Shown in pieces: positions 1 to 7,815 of a DNA stretch of 64,000 bases. This stretch comes from Oceanobacillus timonensis. Lineage in GTDB: Bacteria > Bacillota > Bacilli > Bacillales > Amphibacillaceae. The stretch spans positions 1,447,504-1,511,503 of the forward strand of contig NZ_LT800497.1 in assembly GCF_900166635.1 (NCBI RefSeq). Reading direction: 5' to 3'. How positions within the stretch are numbered: the stretch's first letter is position 1; each line of letters begins with the position of its first letter. The translations under genes were made by a program, and so were the position numbers. Below the pieces are notes generated by a model. The model was given only the letters and a program-made list of their open reading frames with translations. It was not told where the DNA came from and searched no databases.

Positions 1-17
1 AAGTGAGGGATTGGTTT

Positions 18-452
18 ATGTTAAATTATTTGAGTTTAGCTGCTACAGCGTGGTTTATCGGATTTTTTCCGATGACTGAAATATATATTGCGGTTCCAGT
101 TACGATGGCGATGGGGCTGGATACGGTGTCCTCTATTGTCTGGTCAAGTATAGGGAATTTTTTGCCGGTTCCTTTGATTGCCTTCTTTTATTCATTGCTT
201 GCGAAGTCGAAACGTATTAAGAAATGGATGGATAAATTAGCGGAAAGCAAATATAAAAAACGCATTGAAAAACAAGGTCCGCTTGTTGTCCTGCTTATCA
301 CCCCTATTGTCGGCTCATGGGCAATGGCAGTAATTGCTAATGGAGTTGGCATGAATAAAATAAATTTATTCCTGTCTGCAGGAGGGAGTATTTTATTATA
401 TGGTATTATACTAGCTGTTTTAACGCATTATGGAATTGATTTTGTGAGTTAA
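18..452 (+). CDS. small multi-drug export family membrane protein
   Basis: A 144-residue integral membrane protein resembling the small multi-drug export family (COG2426). Four hydrophobic segments are visible (about residues 5-22, 38-58, 87-105 and 113-137). A basic cytoplasmic loop rich in Lys and Arg lies after the second segment. The reading frame is open to position 3, where a GTG codon occurs, but GAGGG at 5-9 is well spaced for the ATG at 18, so I prefer that start. The gene lies at the left edge and its promoter is outside the window. The family name rests on overall resemblance, and the true substrate of these proteins is not established. Confidence 0.6.
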   Translation: MLNYLSLAATAWFIGFFPMTEIYIAVPVTMAMGLDTVSSIVWSSIGNFLPVPLIAFFYSLLAKSKRIKKWMDKLAESKYKKRIEKQGPLVVLLITPIVGSWAMAVIANGVGMNKINLFLSAGGSILLYGIILAVLTHYGIDFVS

Positions 453-485
453 AAAACAGAAAATAAAAGTGTTGGAACATATAGG

Positions 486-518
486 ATTAAAAGGCGCCCA
501 TATGCAGCGTCTTTTAAT
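486..518 (+). terminator. possible terminator hairpin after the export-like gene
   Basis: A 12-bp stem (ATTAAAAGGCGC with GCGTCTTTTAAT, one G-U pair) with a 9-base loop. No good T-run follows, so termination is uncertain. Confidence 0.4.
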
Positions 519-608
519 ATATGTATTGTTATGTGTTTTAAAATAATACTAGCTTTATTTTTAAATGATTGGTAAAATATAGACAATTCAAAGAAAGGAA
601 GTGTTCTA

Positions 609-1505
609 TTGTTTACAGCACCAGTCATTTTAGAAGAAGAAGCAGACTACATGAAGCATGATCGGCTGACGAAAAAGCTGATACAAGAGTTTTTTGAAGA
701 ATTTATCGAAGGATTTTTCCCCGACCTTCACCCCTACATTGATTTCTCCAACGTCACATTCTTTGAACAGGAAGTCTACCTGGACTACATCGAAGGCTCC
801 AAAAAGGAAATTGACGTGCTCGCCGAAGTGAAGTTGCATCACGAGGATAAAATTCTCCATATTCACACCGAAGCGCAATCCACCCATGAAGCTGATTTCC
901 CCGAAAGAATGTTTCTCTACTTCAGCTATCTTTACGCCAAACACCGCAAACCAATTCAACCTATCGCCGTTTTGAGTTATAATAGAAGCCAAGAAGAACC
1001 GACACAATTCAAAATCGATACACCAACCCAAGAAGTACTTCAATTTAACTTTTTACAATTACAATTAAGAAAGAAAAACTGGAAAGAATATATTCAATCA
1101 GATAACCCGGCCGCAGCCGCATTGCTTAGTCAGATGGGCTATGAAGAACACGAGCGTGTCCAGGTAAAGTTGGAATTTCTGCGTATGATTACCCGTTTGA
1201 AAATCAATCCGGCGCAAATGGAGTTTCTTAATGGTTATTTCGAGACGTATTTAAAACTAAACAAAAAGGAGGAGGAACAAATGATGGAGAAAATGGAGAA
1301 CTTGCCAGAAGAGGAAAAAGAAATGGTCATGCAGCTGCCGAATTCTTATTTTGAGAGAGGAAAGCAAGAAGGAATAGAAGAAGGGATAAAAAAGCGGAAC
1401 CAGGAGTTAGCTTTGAAACTGATAGCAAGAGGTATGTCAACCAGTGATATTGCAGAGATTACAGACTTAAGCGAAGCAGAAATTAAAAAGCTTGCTAGTG
1501 AGTAA
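609..1505 (+). CDS. Rpn-family PD-(D/E)XK nuclease (transposase_31-like)
   Basis: A 298-residue protein of the Rpn family (COG5464, PDDEXK_2 domain), recombination-promoting DNA endonucleases linked to phage defence in Escherichia coli. The N-terminal half carries the fold's key acidic pattern: EID near residue 68 and an E-x-Q ending (TEAQ near residue 93) in place of the usual E-x-K. The C-terminal part is helical and charged, and ends in a helix-turn-helix-like segment (MSTSDIAEITDLSEAEI). Translation starts at a TTG with AAAGGAAG about 8 bases upstream. A strong internal ribosome binding site precedes codon 225, so the C-terminal domain is probably also made separately (next entry). The 3' end is duplicated downstream. 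Confidence 0.8.
   Translation: MFTAPVILEEEADYMKHDRLTKKLIQEFFEEFIEGFFPDLHPYIDFSNVTFFEQEVYLDYIEGSKKEIDVLAEVKLHHEDKILHIHTEAQSTHEADFPERMFLYFSYLYAKHRKPIQPIAVLSYNRSQEEPTQFKIDTPTQEVLQFNFLQLQLRKKNWKEYIQSDNPAAAALLSQMGYEEHERVQVKLEFLRMITRLKINPAQMEFLNGYFETYLKLNKKEEEQMMEKMENLPEEEKEMVMQLPNSYFERGKQEGIEEGIKKRNQELALKLIARGMSTSDIAEITDLSEAEIKKLASE
1281..1505 (+). CDS. intragenic C-terminal product of the Rpn gene (RpnS-like, predicted)
   Basis: An in-frame ATG at codon 225 of the Rpn gene is preceded by AGGAGGAGG at 1268-1276, a near-perfect Shine-Dalgarno with about 5 bases of spacing. It would give a 74-residue C-terminal protein. For E. coli Rpn proteins, separately translated C-terminal small proteins (RpnS) are known to neutralise the toxic full-length nuclease. 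The ribosome site is visible in the sequence, but the function here is inferred from that precedent. The downstream duplicate keeps exactly this start and ribosome site, which supports real use of the internal start. Confidence 0.55.
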   Translation: MMEKMENLPEEEKEMVMQLPNSYFERGKQEGIEEGIKKRNQELALKLIARGMSTSDIAEITDLSEAEIKKLASE

Positions 1506-1537
1506 ACAAATAAAATAGGGTATCTGTTTCCATAAAC

Positions 1538-1581
1538 AAACAAAGTGAGCTGGTTTTATTGTAAATTGGCTCACTTTGTTT
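1538..1581 (+). terminator. terminator between the two rpn copies
   Basis: A perfect 13-bp stem (AAACAAAGTGAGC with GCTCACTTTGTTT) encloses an 18-base loop, 33 bases after the Rpn stop codon. Confidence 0.6.
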
Positions 1582-1638
1582 ATATGAAGCCAAACTTATT
1601 ACGAGACTTATTTAAAACGAAACAAAGAGGAGGAACAA

Positions 1639-1851
1639 ATGATGGAGAAAATGGAAAACTTGCCGGAAGAGGAAAAAGAAATGGTCATGCAGCTGCCGAA
1701 TTCTTATTTTGAGAGAGGAAAGCAAGAAGGGATAATAAAGCGGAATCAGGAAGTAGCTTTGAAACTGATAGCAAGAGGTATGTCAACCAGTGATATTGCA
1801 GAGATTACAGACTTAAGCGAAGTAGAAATTAAAAGGCTTGCTAGTGAATAA
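1639..1851 (+). CDS. stand-alone duplicate of the Rpn C-terminal domain (candidate antitoxin)
   Basis: A 70-residue protein nearly identical to residues 225-298 of the Rpn protein, missing four residues (about EEGI) in the middle. It has its own AGAGGAGGAAC ribosome site, 4-5 bases before the ATG. It keeps the MSTSDIAEITDL-type C-terminal segment and a stop codon at the same place. Nothing of the nuclease domain is present upstream: the homology starts about 40 bases before the ATG. It is either a duplication remnant or a second dose of the intragenic inhibitor made independently of the toxin. No separate promoter was identified, and a hairpin lies just upstream. Confidence 0.55.
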   Translation: MMEKMENLPEEEKEMVMQLPNSYFERGKQEGIIKRNQEVALKLIARGMSTSDIAEITDLSEVEIKRLASE

Positions 1852-1955
1852 ACTTCAAGTAACCAAATTCCATGCTCGCTAATTTGAAATCAATTCTGAT
1901 ATTTTACTTGATAAAACAACAAAAATAAGAGGCACTAAATTCCTCGTTTTCTTTC

Positions 1956-1984
1956 TTGATAAAGCTCCGTGATTGCTTTATAGT
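1956..1984 (+). promoter_or_regulatory. sigma-A promoter of the first CxxC flavoprotein
   Basis: TTGATA at 1956-1961 and TATAGT at 1979-1984 are separated by exactly 17 bases, about 55 bases before the ATG at 2039. Confidence 0.6.
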
Positions 1985-2038
1985 AAATGCACTGTTACGA
2001 AATGTCATCCTGCAATAAGTAAGAAGGAGGAAATCATT

Positions 2039-2935
2039 ATGTTGTATGATTGCGCAGTTATAGGAGGAGGACCTGCCGGATTAAATGCGTCCCTTATTCT
2101 AGGCAGGGGAAGGCAGCAAGTGATTTTATTTGATGACGATACACCCCGCAATGCAGTCACCCAGGAATCGCATAATTTTATTTCCAGAGATGGGGTTCAT
2201 CCTGCCGAATTTAAAAAAGCATCTTATGAAGATTTAAATAAATATCCAACGATTTCCGTTCAAAGGAACCACGTGGTTGATATTGTTCCGACTGCTTCTT
2301 ATTTTCAAATTCAAACAGAGAAAGGGCAGCAGTATGAAGCACAAAGGGTTATTTTGGCAACGGGATTAAAAGATATCCTTCCAGAGATAGAAGGTATGCA
2401 TCAGTTTTACGGAACGAGTCTGTTTGGATGTCCATATTGTGATGGATGGGAGCTGAAAGATCTTCCATTAGTCTATATTGCTGCATATCCGCATGCTTTT
2501 AATAGTATTAAAATGGTTTCCAATTGGAGTAAGGACATTGTCGTTTGTACGAATGGGAAAGATAGCATTTCTCCGCAGGAAAAAGCTATTTTATCCCAAA
2601 AGAATATCCAGGTGATAGAAGACGAGATTTTGCGTCTGCATGGAGAAGGCGGGCAATTAAAAAGCATTCAATTTAAGAATGGAAAGGAACTCCAGCGCGA
2701 AGCCGGATTTATTTCGACTAAATTACAACAAGCAGCTCCTTTTGCCGGACGTCTGGGTTTAGAATCCAATGGCATGGGAGGAATTAAAATAGACCCTTAT
2801 GGTCGTACAAGCAGAAAGGGTGTATATGCCGCAGGGGATAATGCTGGTGGACTGCCTCAGCAAGTAATTGCTGCCGCAGAAGGAAGTAAAGCCGCCATCA
2901 GTGTACTTAGTGACTATGTGGCTGAAACCTTTTAA
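2039..2935 (+). CDS. thioredoxin-reductase-like FAD/NAD(P) oxidoreductase, paralogue 1
   Basis: A 298-residue flavoprotein with an N-terminal FAD-binding GGGPAG motif (residues 9-14), a central ATG motif (about 107-109), a redox-type CPYC pair (C131, C134) followed by DGWE, and a C-terminal GD motif near AAGDNAGG. This is the layout of low-molecular-weight thioredoxin reductases. The CxxC context (CPYCDGWE) differs from classic TrxB (CATC) and is nearer to GliT-like disulfide oxidoreductases, so the partner is uncertain. The start is the ATG with AAGGAGG about 10 bases upstream, not the longer open frame. A close paralogue of equal length lies at 8807. Unlike that copy, no Zur box was seen here. 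Confidence 0.75.
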   Translation: MLYDCAVIGGGPAGLNASLILGRGRQQVILFDDDTPRNAVTQESHNFISRDGVHPAEFKKASYEDLNKYPTISVQRNHVVDIVPTASYFQIQTEKGQQYEAQRVILATGLKDILPEIEGMHQFYGTSLFGCPYCDGWELKDLPLVYIAAYPHAFNSIKMVSNWSKDIVVCTNGKDSISPQEKAILSQKNIQVIEDEILRLHGEGGQLKSIQFKNGKELQREAGFISTKLQQAAPFAGRLGLESNGMGGIKIDPYGRTSRKGVYAAGDNAGGLPQQVIAAAEGSKAAISVLSDYVAETF

Positions 2936-2999
2936 TCCATTTATGTTTATTCATTCTTTTTTTCATCATAAAAGGATGTATTTTTGAGGAGTTTATCAT

Positions 3000-3323
3000 A
3001 TGGAAGGAAATAAATTATTATCATCATTATGTTACTTTAGTATCTTTTTTGCACCATTCTTATTTCCAATTTTGGTTTGGATTTTTGGGAATGAGGAAAC
3101 GAAAGCTCATGCGAAAAAGGCTTTATGGACACACCTTATTCCGATTATCGCAATCATCATTGCTGGATCGATTATCGTGTTAATTCGTGTTGGACAAATT
3201 GGGCAAGGCAATCCGGATGGAATGTTGCTAATCACCACAATGATAGCGATAGCTGTTTGCTTTATCATCGATATTTATTATTTCATTTGGAATATCGTTA
3301 AAGGGATTAAAGTATTAAGCTAA
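3000..3323 (+). CDS. DUF4870-type small membrane protein
   Basis: A 107-residue protein with three hydrophobic segments (about residues 7-29, 44-64 and 76-99). The motif pattern NEETKAHAKKALW between segments one and two is typical of the DUF4870/Tic20-like family, whose function is unknown. GAGGAG lies 9 bases before the ATG. It follows the flavoprotein by 64 bases on the same strand and may be co-transcribed; a strong terminator follows. Confidence 0.65.
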   Translation: MEGNKLLSSLCYFSIFFAPFLFPILVWIFGNEETKAHAKKALWTHLIPIIAIIIAGSIIVLIRVGQIGQGNPDGMLLITTMIAIAVCFIIDIYYFIWNIVKGIKVLS

Positions 3324-3385
3324 AAAGAAAGTGAAAGACTTGCGCGAGAGTAAAATAATTATGGTAAGACAACCGATTTCAATAG

Positions 3386-3429
3386 ACTAAAAAAGGAGTC
3401 GTTTTCCATTAAACCGCTCCTTTTTTAGT
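3386..3429. terminator. bidirectional terminator
   Basis: A perfect 13-bp stem (ACTAAAAAAGGAG with CTCCTTTTTTAGT) and 18-base loop lies between the DUF4870 gene and the convergent TetR gene. It has A-runs and T-runs on either side. Confidence 0.8.
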
Positions 3430-3456
3430 GCTTTATTTCCTGTTAGTCACAGAAAA

Positions 3457-3488
3457 GTGCCTGTAAAACGCCTACTGAAAGAAGTTTC
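3457..3488. repeat. dispersed intergenic repeat, short form
   Basis: The arrangement GTGCCTGTAAAAC followed by CCTACTGAAAGAAGTTTC matches GCGTCCGTAAAAC and CCTACTGAATGAAGTTTC at 13617-13740. There the two halves are separated by about 93 extra bases. Confidence 0.45.
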
Positions 3489-3567
3489 ACTTGATATCTT
3501 TTCATTAGAAGTATCAAACATTAAGTAAATATTGGAATTTACTGCTAATAATACTATGAGCTGCTTC

Positions 3568-4173
3568 TTATTCTTTCCCAATATACCGGATGGAATAAAT
3601 ATGTGTTTTCGATAATTGAACGACTTCTTGAATAAATTCTTCTTGACTTACTTTAAAATCGCTATGTACCCAATTTTTAAGCAGTCCACAAAAACCAAAA
3701 GCGGTATAATTTGTAAAATAATCCATATTCACTGGAAGGTCGTTAATTGTTTCAAATATAAAATGATTTTTATAGATTCTTTGAATGGTTTGGGGAAAAC
3801 CTAAATGCAAGCCTGGTAAGGTATCATCTATATTAATCAGTTCAAAAAAATCTCTATGTCTATAAATGTAGGAAATAATATTAAAGTGGGATGCATTCAG
3901 ATAGGTTGTATACACTTTGCGGCCAGGTTTATAGGCCTTACCAACAGAAGCTTCCAGCCCATCTAACATGGAAGTAAGTAAATCGTCTGCCAGTTTTTCC
4001 TTGTCTTGATAGTGGATGTAAAATGTACTGCGATTATATGCAGCTGCATCAACAATGTCCTTGACAGTAACCGAGTGATATCCTTTCTCTTTGATCAGTT
4101 TAATGAATGACAGCATAAAATGTTTTTTCGTCCGATTTTTCCGCGCCGATAATATCTGTTGGTTATTGTTCAT
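3568..4173 (-). CDS. TetR/AcrR family regulator of the SDR operon
   Basis: A 201-residue repressor with an N-terminal helix-turn-helix at about residues 30-60 (TVKDIVDAAAYNRSTFYIHYQDKEKL). The C-terminal domain resembles the TetR_C group seen in DhaS-like regulators. It is divergent from the four-gene SDR operon. The ATG at 4173 is chosen because GGAGGG lies 5 bases upstream; the TTG one codon earlier is too close to that site. Perfect palindromes in the shared upstream region (4210-4226 and 4270-4284) are the likely operators. Control of the SDR genes is inferred from position. Confidence 0.8.
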   Translation of the reverse strand: MNNNQQILSARKNRTKKHFMLSFIKLIKEKGYHSVTVKDIVDAAAYNRSTFYIHYQDKEKLADDLLTSMLDGLEASVGKAYKPGRKVYTTYLNASHFNIISYIYRHRDFFELINIDDTLPGLHLGFPQTIQRIYKNHFIFETINDLPVNMDYFTNYTAFGFCGLLKNWVHSDFKVSQEEFIQEVVQLSKTHIYSIRYIGKE

Positions 4174-4209
4174 CAAATCCCTCCATTATTTCGACAGTTT
4201 TATTTCATA

Positions 4210-4226
4210 TGTCTAATTAATAGACA
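4210..4226. promoter_or_regulatory. palindromic operator candidate 1 for the TetR regulator
   Basis: A perfect inverted repeat TGTCTA-ATTAA-TAGACA lies 36 bases upstream of the TetR start, in the divergent promoter region. Confidence 0.6.
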
Positions 4227-4245
4227 CTTTACGGTTTTTATATGA

Positions 4246-4284
4246 TTGTAATCCATTTAAATAGAATAGTACAATTAAATTGTA
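4246..4284 (+). promoter_or_regulatory. SDR operon promoter with overlapping palindrome
   Basis: A TTGTAA box, about 18 bases of spacer and TACAAT at 4270-4275 form a plausible promoter facing the SDR genes. The -10 element is embedded in a perfect 15-base palindrome (TACAATT-A-AATTGTA, 4270-4284), a natural repressor site. Confidence 0.45.
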
Positions 4285-4364
4285 ACAAAATAATACAGAT
4301 TTGAAATATGTCAACGCCAGTTTAGGAAATGGGAAAGCCTTTTCGTGAAGAGGGAGGTAGAAAA

Positions 4365-5102
4365 ATGGGGAAATTACAAAATAAGGTCGCTATCATTACT
4401 GGCGGCGTATCTGGTATTGGAGCGGAAACAGCACGTTTATTTGTTTCAGAAGGAGCAAAAGTGGTGCTTGTTGATTTAAATGAAGAAAAAGGGAAAGCAC
4501 TTGAAAAAGAGTTGAAAGCGCTTCCTTCCGAAGCTTTCTTTATTAAAGCAGATATTACAAGCGAAGGAGAAGTTACGAATATTTTTAAACAAACTGTGGA
4601 AACCTTTGGCAAGGTAGATGTTGTTTTTAACAACGCTGGAATTGGGACGATTCAATCTTCGCATGAATTAGATTACGCGGATTGGCGTAAAACCGTCAAT
4701 GTCGACCTGGATGGTGTCTTCTTAGTGGCTCGTGAATCCATTCGTGAAATGCTAAAAACAGGTGGGGGCGCCATTGTCAATACAGCATCTATGTATGGCT
4801 GGGTCGGGTCACCGGGTTCGGCAGCATATAACGCAGCAAAAGGTGGTGTAATCAATTTAACTCGTTCCCTTGCATTGGAATATGCAGAACAAAACATTCG
4901 TATCAATGCATTATGTCCAGGTTACATTGATACACCGATTATCCCGGAAGAAAGCAAACAAATTCTAGCAGAAGCAACCCCGTTAAAACGTCTTGGTACA
5001 TCAGAAGAAATGGCAAAGGCTGTTTTATTCTTAGCTTCGGATGATTCTTCCTTCATGACCGGTAATAGTTTGACCGTTGATGGCGGGTATACGGCGCAAT
5101 AA
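4365..5102 (+). CDS. SDR family oxidoreductase 1
   Basis: A 245-residue classical short-chain dehydrogenase/reductase. It shows the TGGVSGIG nucleotide-binding motif (residues 12-19), NNAG (89-92), catalytic S142, Y155 and K159, and the C-terminal DGG signature. D37 after the second strand suggests NAD rather than NADP. The ATG at 4365 has GGGAGG 8 bases upstream; an earlier in-frame ATG at 4329 lacks a site. It is the first of four tandem SDR genes, all on one strand. The substrate is unknown. Confidence 0.85.
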   Translation: MGKLQNKVAIITGGVSGIGAETARLFVSEGAKVVLVDLNEEKGKALEKELKALPSEAFFIKADITSEGEVTNIFKQTVETFGKVDVVFNNAGIGTIQSSHELDYADWRKTVNVDLDGVFLVARESIREMLKTGGGAIVNTASMYGWVGSPGSAAYNAAKGGVINLTRSLALEYAEQNIRINALCPGYIDTPIIPEESKQILAEATPLKRLGTSEEMAKAVLFLASDDSSFMTGNSLTVDGGYTAQ

Positions 5103-5194
5103 AAATATGTATTGAGGTGAAAGATGTAATAGAATTCTTTTTTCAATCCATTAAAAGAGAATAGGAACGTAAAAAACATAGGAGGTCGACTTAT

Positions 5195-5980
5195 ATGAGT
5201 AATCGTTTTGAGGGCAAAGTTGTCTTAATTACCGGGGCAGGATCTGGTTTAGGTCAGGCATCTGCTTTGCAGGTAGCAAAAGAAGGAGCAAAACTATCTC
5301 TTGTTGATTTAAATGCAGCTTCTTTAGAAGAAACAAAAAATAAAGTGTTAGAATTAGCGCCAAAAGCAGAAGTATTGATAATAACAGCAGATGTCTCCGA
5401 TGAAAAAGCTGTTGAAAACTACGTCAATCAGACCGTTCAGCAGTATGCTACGATTGATGCTTTCTTCAACAATGCAGGAATTGAAGGAAAACAAAACCTG
5501 ACAGAGGATTATGGTATTGATGAATTTCAAAAGGTCGTCAATATAAACTTAAACGGCGTATTCTATGGCATGAAGCACGTGTTAAAAGTAATGAAAGAAC
5601 AAGGTACTGGTTCCATTGTGAATACGGCCTCGGTCGGAGGGATTCGTGGTGTCGGAAACCAATCGGGTTATGCCGCCAGTAAGCATGGTGTTACTGGATT
5701 AACTAAAAACTCCGGTATTGAATACGGACAGTATGGTATTAGCATTAAAGCAATTGCTCCAGGCGCTATCATGACACCAATGGTAGAAGGATCATTAAAA
5801 CAAATGGATCCGGATAATTGGGAAGAGGTCGGAAAGGAATTTGTGAAACCAAATCCGATGAAACGTTTTGGGAAACCAGAAGAAGTAGGATATTTAGTGG
5901 CATTCTTGCTTTCTGATCAAGCCGATTTTATCAATGCAACCGTTATTTCGATTGATGGCGGGCAGTCGGATAAATACTAA
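5195..5980 (+). CDS. SDR family oxidoreductase 2
   Basis: A 261-residue classical SDR with TGAGSGLG (residues 13-20), NNAG, catalytic S146, Y159 and K163, and a C-terminal DGGQ. D38 at the end of the second strand suggests NAD preference. GGAGG is 9 bases before the ATG. It lies 92 bases after SDR 1 and 30 bases before SDR 3 in the same orientation, consistent with one operon under the upstream TetR gene. The substrate cannot be read from sequence. Confidence 0.85.
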   Translation: MSNRFEGKVVLITGAGSGLGQASALQVAKEGAKLSLVDLNAASLEETKNKVLELAPKAEVLIITADVSDEKAVENYVNQTVQQYATIDAFFNNAGIEGKQNLTEDYGIDEFQKVVNINLNGVFYGMKHVLKVMKEQGTGSIVNTASVGGIRGVGNQSGYAASKHGVTGLTKNSGIEYGQYGISIKAIAPGAIMTPMVEGSLKQMDPDNWEEVGKEFVKPNPMKRFGKPEEVGYLVAFLLSDQADFINATVISIDGGQSDKY

Positions 5981-6010
5981 ATAAGTATACGATGAAGGAG
6001 AATGATTATC

Positions 6011-6781
6011 ATGCAATTTGAAAATAAAGTTGTTTTAATCACTGGCGCAGCTGGCGGTATTGGTATTGCAGCTGCAAAAGCGTTTGCCGAAGAAGGGGCA
6101 AAATTAGCTTTGGTTGACCTGAAGCAGGAACCTTTAGAAAAAGCAATGGCATCGGTGGATGCAAAAGACAAGTTATTGTTAACAGCAAACGTTGCTGTAG
6201 AAGATGAAGTAAAAGCATATGTTCAAAAAACGAAAGAGCATTATGGAAGAATTGATGTATTTATCAATAATGCTGGAGTCAATGGCGAGTTTAAAAATAT
6301 CACGGAACAAACAGAAGAAAATTTCAATAATGTATTTGGTGTGAACACGATGGGAGCTTTCTTCGGTTTGAAATACGTATTGGAAATAATGAAAGAGCAA
6401 AAAGCGGGTGCCGTTGTGAACACAGCTTCCAATGGTGGCTTGCTGGGAGCGCCGGGAATGAGCGCCTATGTTGCATCTAAACATGCAGTCATTGGTTTAA
6501 ATAAAACAGCAGCGCTTGAAATGGCGGACTTTGGTGTTCGAGTGAACGCAGTTGCCCCATCAGGTGTTAACACGCAAATGATGCGCAGTATTGAGAAAAA
6601 CGCCATGGGAGACAATGCAGAAGAAGCAAGAACAGCATTTGAAGCTTCCGTTCCTATGAATCGCTATGCGACTGCGGAAGAAATCGCTGATTTAATCGTA
6701 TTTTTATCTTCTGAGAAGGCATCTTTTATCAGCGGATCATATTACAGAATAGACGGGGGCCAAGGAGCGACATCCGTTTAA
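6011..6781 (+). CDS. SDR family oxidoreductase 3
   Basis: A 256-residue classical SDR with TGAAGGIG (residues 11-18), NNAG, catalytic S140, Y153 and K157, and a C-terminal DGGQG. Two ATG codons are possible. The one at 6002 lies only one base from AAGGAG, so the ATG at 6011 is preferred. It resembles SDR 2 most closely in length and in the ASKHA/ASKHG active-site context, which suggests local duplication of these genes. Confidence 0.85.
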   Translation: MQFENKVVLITGAAGGIGIAAAKAFAEEGAKLALVDLKQEPLEKAMASVDAKDKLLLTANVAVEDEVKAYVQKTKEHYGRIDVFINNAGVNGEFKNITEQTEENFNNVFGVNTMGAFFGLKYVLEIMKEQKAGAVVNTASNGGLLGAPGMSAYVASKHAVIGLNKTAALEMADFGVRVNAVAPSGVNTQMMRSIEKNAMGDNAEEARTAFEASVPMNRYATAEEIADLIVFLSSEKASFISGSYYRIDGGQGATSV

Positions 6782-6808
6782 AAATAAATTAAATTTGGAG
6801 GGGATTGT

Positions 6809-7579
6809 ATGACATTTCCAGTTTTAGAAGGGAAAGTAGCAATCGTAACCGGTTCTGCAATGGGGATGGGACTTGCTACAGCCAAACTCTTTGCAGAAGC
6901 AAAGGCGAAAGTCGTTGTTGCCGATTTCAACGAAGAAAAAGGGCAAGAGGCAGTTGCTGAGATTGAAGCGAATGGCGGTACTGCTCACTTTATAAAAGTA
7001 GATATTTCGAAATCCGATCAGGTGCAGGCGATGGTTGCAGAAACGGTTGAAAAATATGGACGTCTGGATGTAGCGGTTAATAATGCTGCCTTAACACCTG
7101 ATAATGCGCCGGCAGCTGCGTTTGATGAAGCTTATTGGGACAAATTGATTTCGATTGACTTGACTGGAACAGCGTTATGTATGAAATATGAATTACAGCA
7201 ATTGATTAAACAAGGAGATGGCGGAAGTATTGTCAATATCTCTTCGGTCAGCGGCTATCGTCCACAACCAAATAATATCGCTTATGTTGCTGCAAAACAC
7301 GGGGTAGTTGGTATGACAAAAGTAGCGGCTCTGGAAAATGGAGACAAAAATATTCGTGTCAATACCGTTGCTCCGGGAGCGATTGATACGCCGATGCTAA
7401 GAGGAGCATTAGAGGAAACCGGACAAACAGAAGAAGAATTTGCTCCGCAGCTTAGTCTTTTAGGTCGATTCGGCCAAGCTAGAGAAATTGCTGAAGCAAG
7501 CCTCTGGTTAGCATCTGATCAAGCTTCCTACATTACAGGGACAGTGATTCATGCGGATGCTGGATATACCAGTCGTTAA
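6809..7579 (+). CDS. SDR family oxidoreductase 4
   Basis: A 256-residue classical SDR with TGSAMGMG (residues 14-21), NNAA in place of the usual NNAG, catalytic Ser near 145, Y159 and K163. D39 after the second strand suggests NAD use. GGAGGGG precedes the ATG by about 6 bases. It is the last gene of the tandem set and is followed by a strong terminator. Four adjacent SDRs may act on one pathway with several alcohol or ketone steps, or on stereoisomers; this is inference. Confidence 0.85.
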   Translation: MTFPVLEGKVAIVTGSAMGMGLATAKLFAEAKAKVVVADFNEEKGQEAVAEIEANGGTAHFIKVDISKSDQVQAMVAETVEKYGRLDVAVNNAALTPDNAPAAAFDEAYWDKLISIDLTGTALCMKYELQQLIKQGDGGSIVNISSVSGYRPQPNNIAYVAAKHGVVGMTKVAALENGDKNIRVNTVAPGAIDTPMLRGALEETGQTEEEFAPQLSLLGRFGQAREIAEASLWLASDQASYITGTVIHADAGYTSR

Positions 7580-7618
7580 GCAGTTAACAACGTAAAAAAT
7601 GAAAAAGCGAAATAAACC

Positions 7619-7661
7619 AGGCTACTGATCATTTAGTTTCATTTCATATGATCAGTAGCCT
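7619..7661 (+). terminator. terminator of the SDR operon
   Basis: A 14-bp perfect stem (AGGCTACTGATCAT with ATGATCAGTAGCCT) with a T-rich tail, 40 bases after the last SDR stop. Confidence 0.8.
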
Positions 7662-7815
7662 TTCTAATGTCTTCCTTTATTTCAATCGTTATCACAATTG
7701 AAAAAGAATGTCTCAAACGAATTTGGTAAAAAACGCATAGCTTATTTTATCGAAAATTGCTATAATAAAATAGTTGATGCTTTTTGCCTAAAAGTGAATG
7801 TGGGGAGGTATTTGG

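Larger units (their letters stand above)
1236..1854 (+). repeat. direct duplication of the rpn 3' end
   Basis: About 265 bases from near 1236 to 1505 recur at about 1597-1854 with roughly 90% identity by eye. The second copy has small in-frame deletions, including loss of the EGIEEGIKK repeat unit. The copies are separated by the terminator-like hairpin at 1538-1581. The duplicated part begins just upstream of the internal ribosome site. Confidence 0.8.

Noticed and set aside
630..1043. 137-codon open frame on the minus strand inside the Rpn gene
   Set aside because: It is wholly antisense to a well-supported gene, has no ribosome site and no recognisable family.
1852..2038. Search for a Zur box before the flavoprotein at 2039
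   Set aside because: Only a GTTACGAAATG fragment is present, without the second arm. No credible Zur site, unlike the paralogue at 8807.
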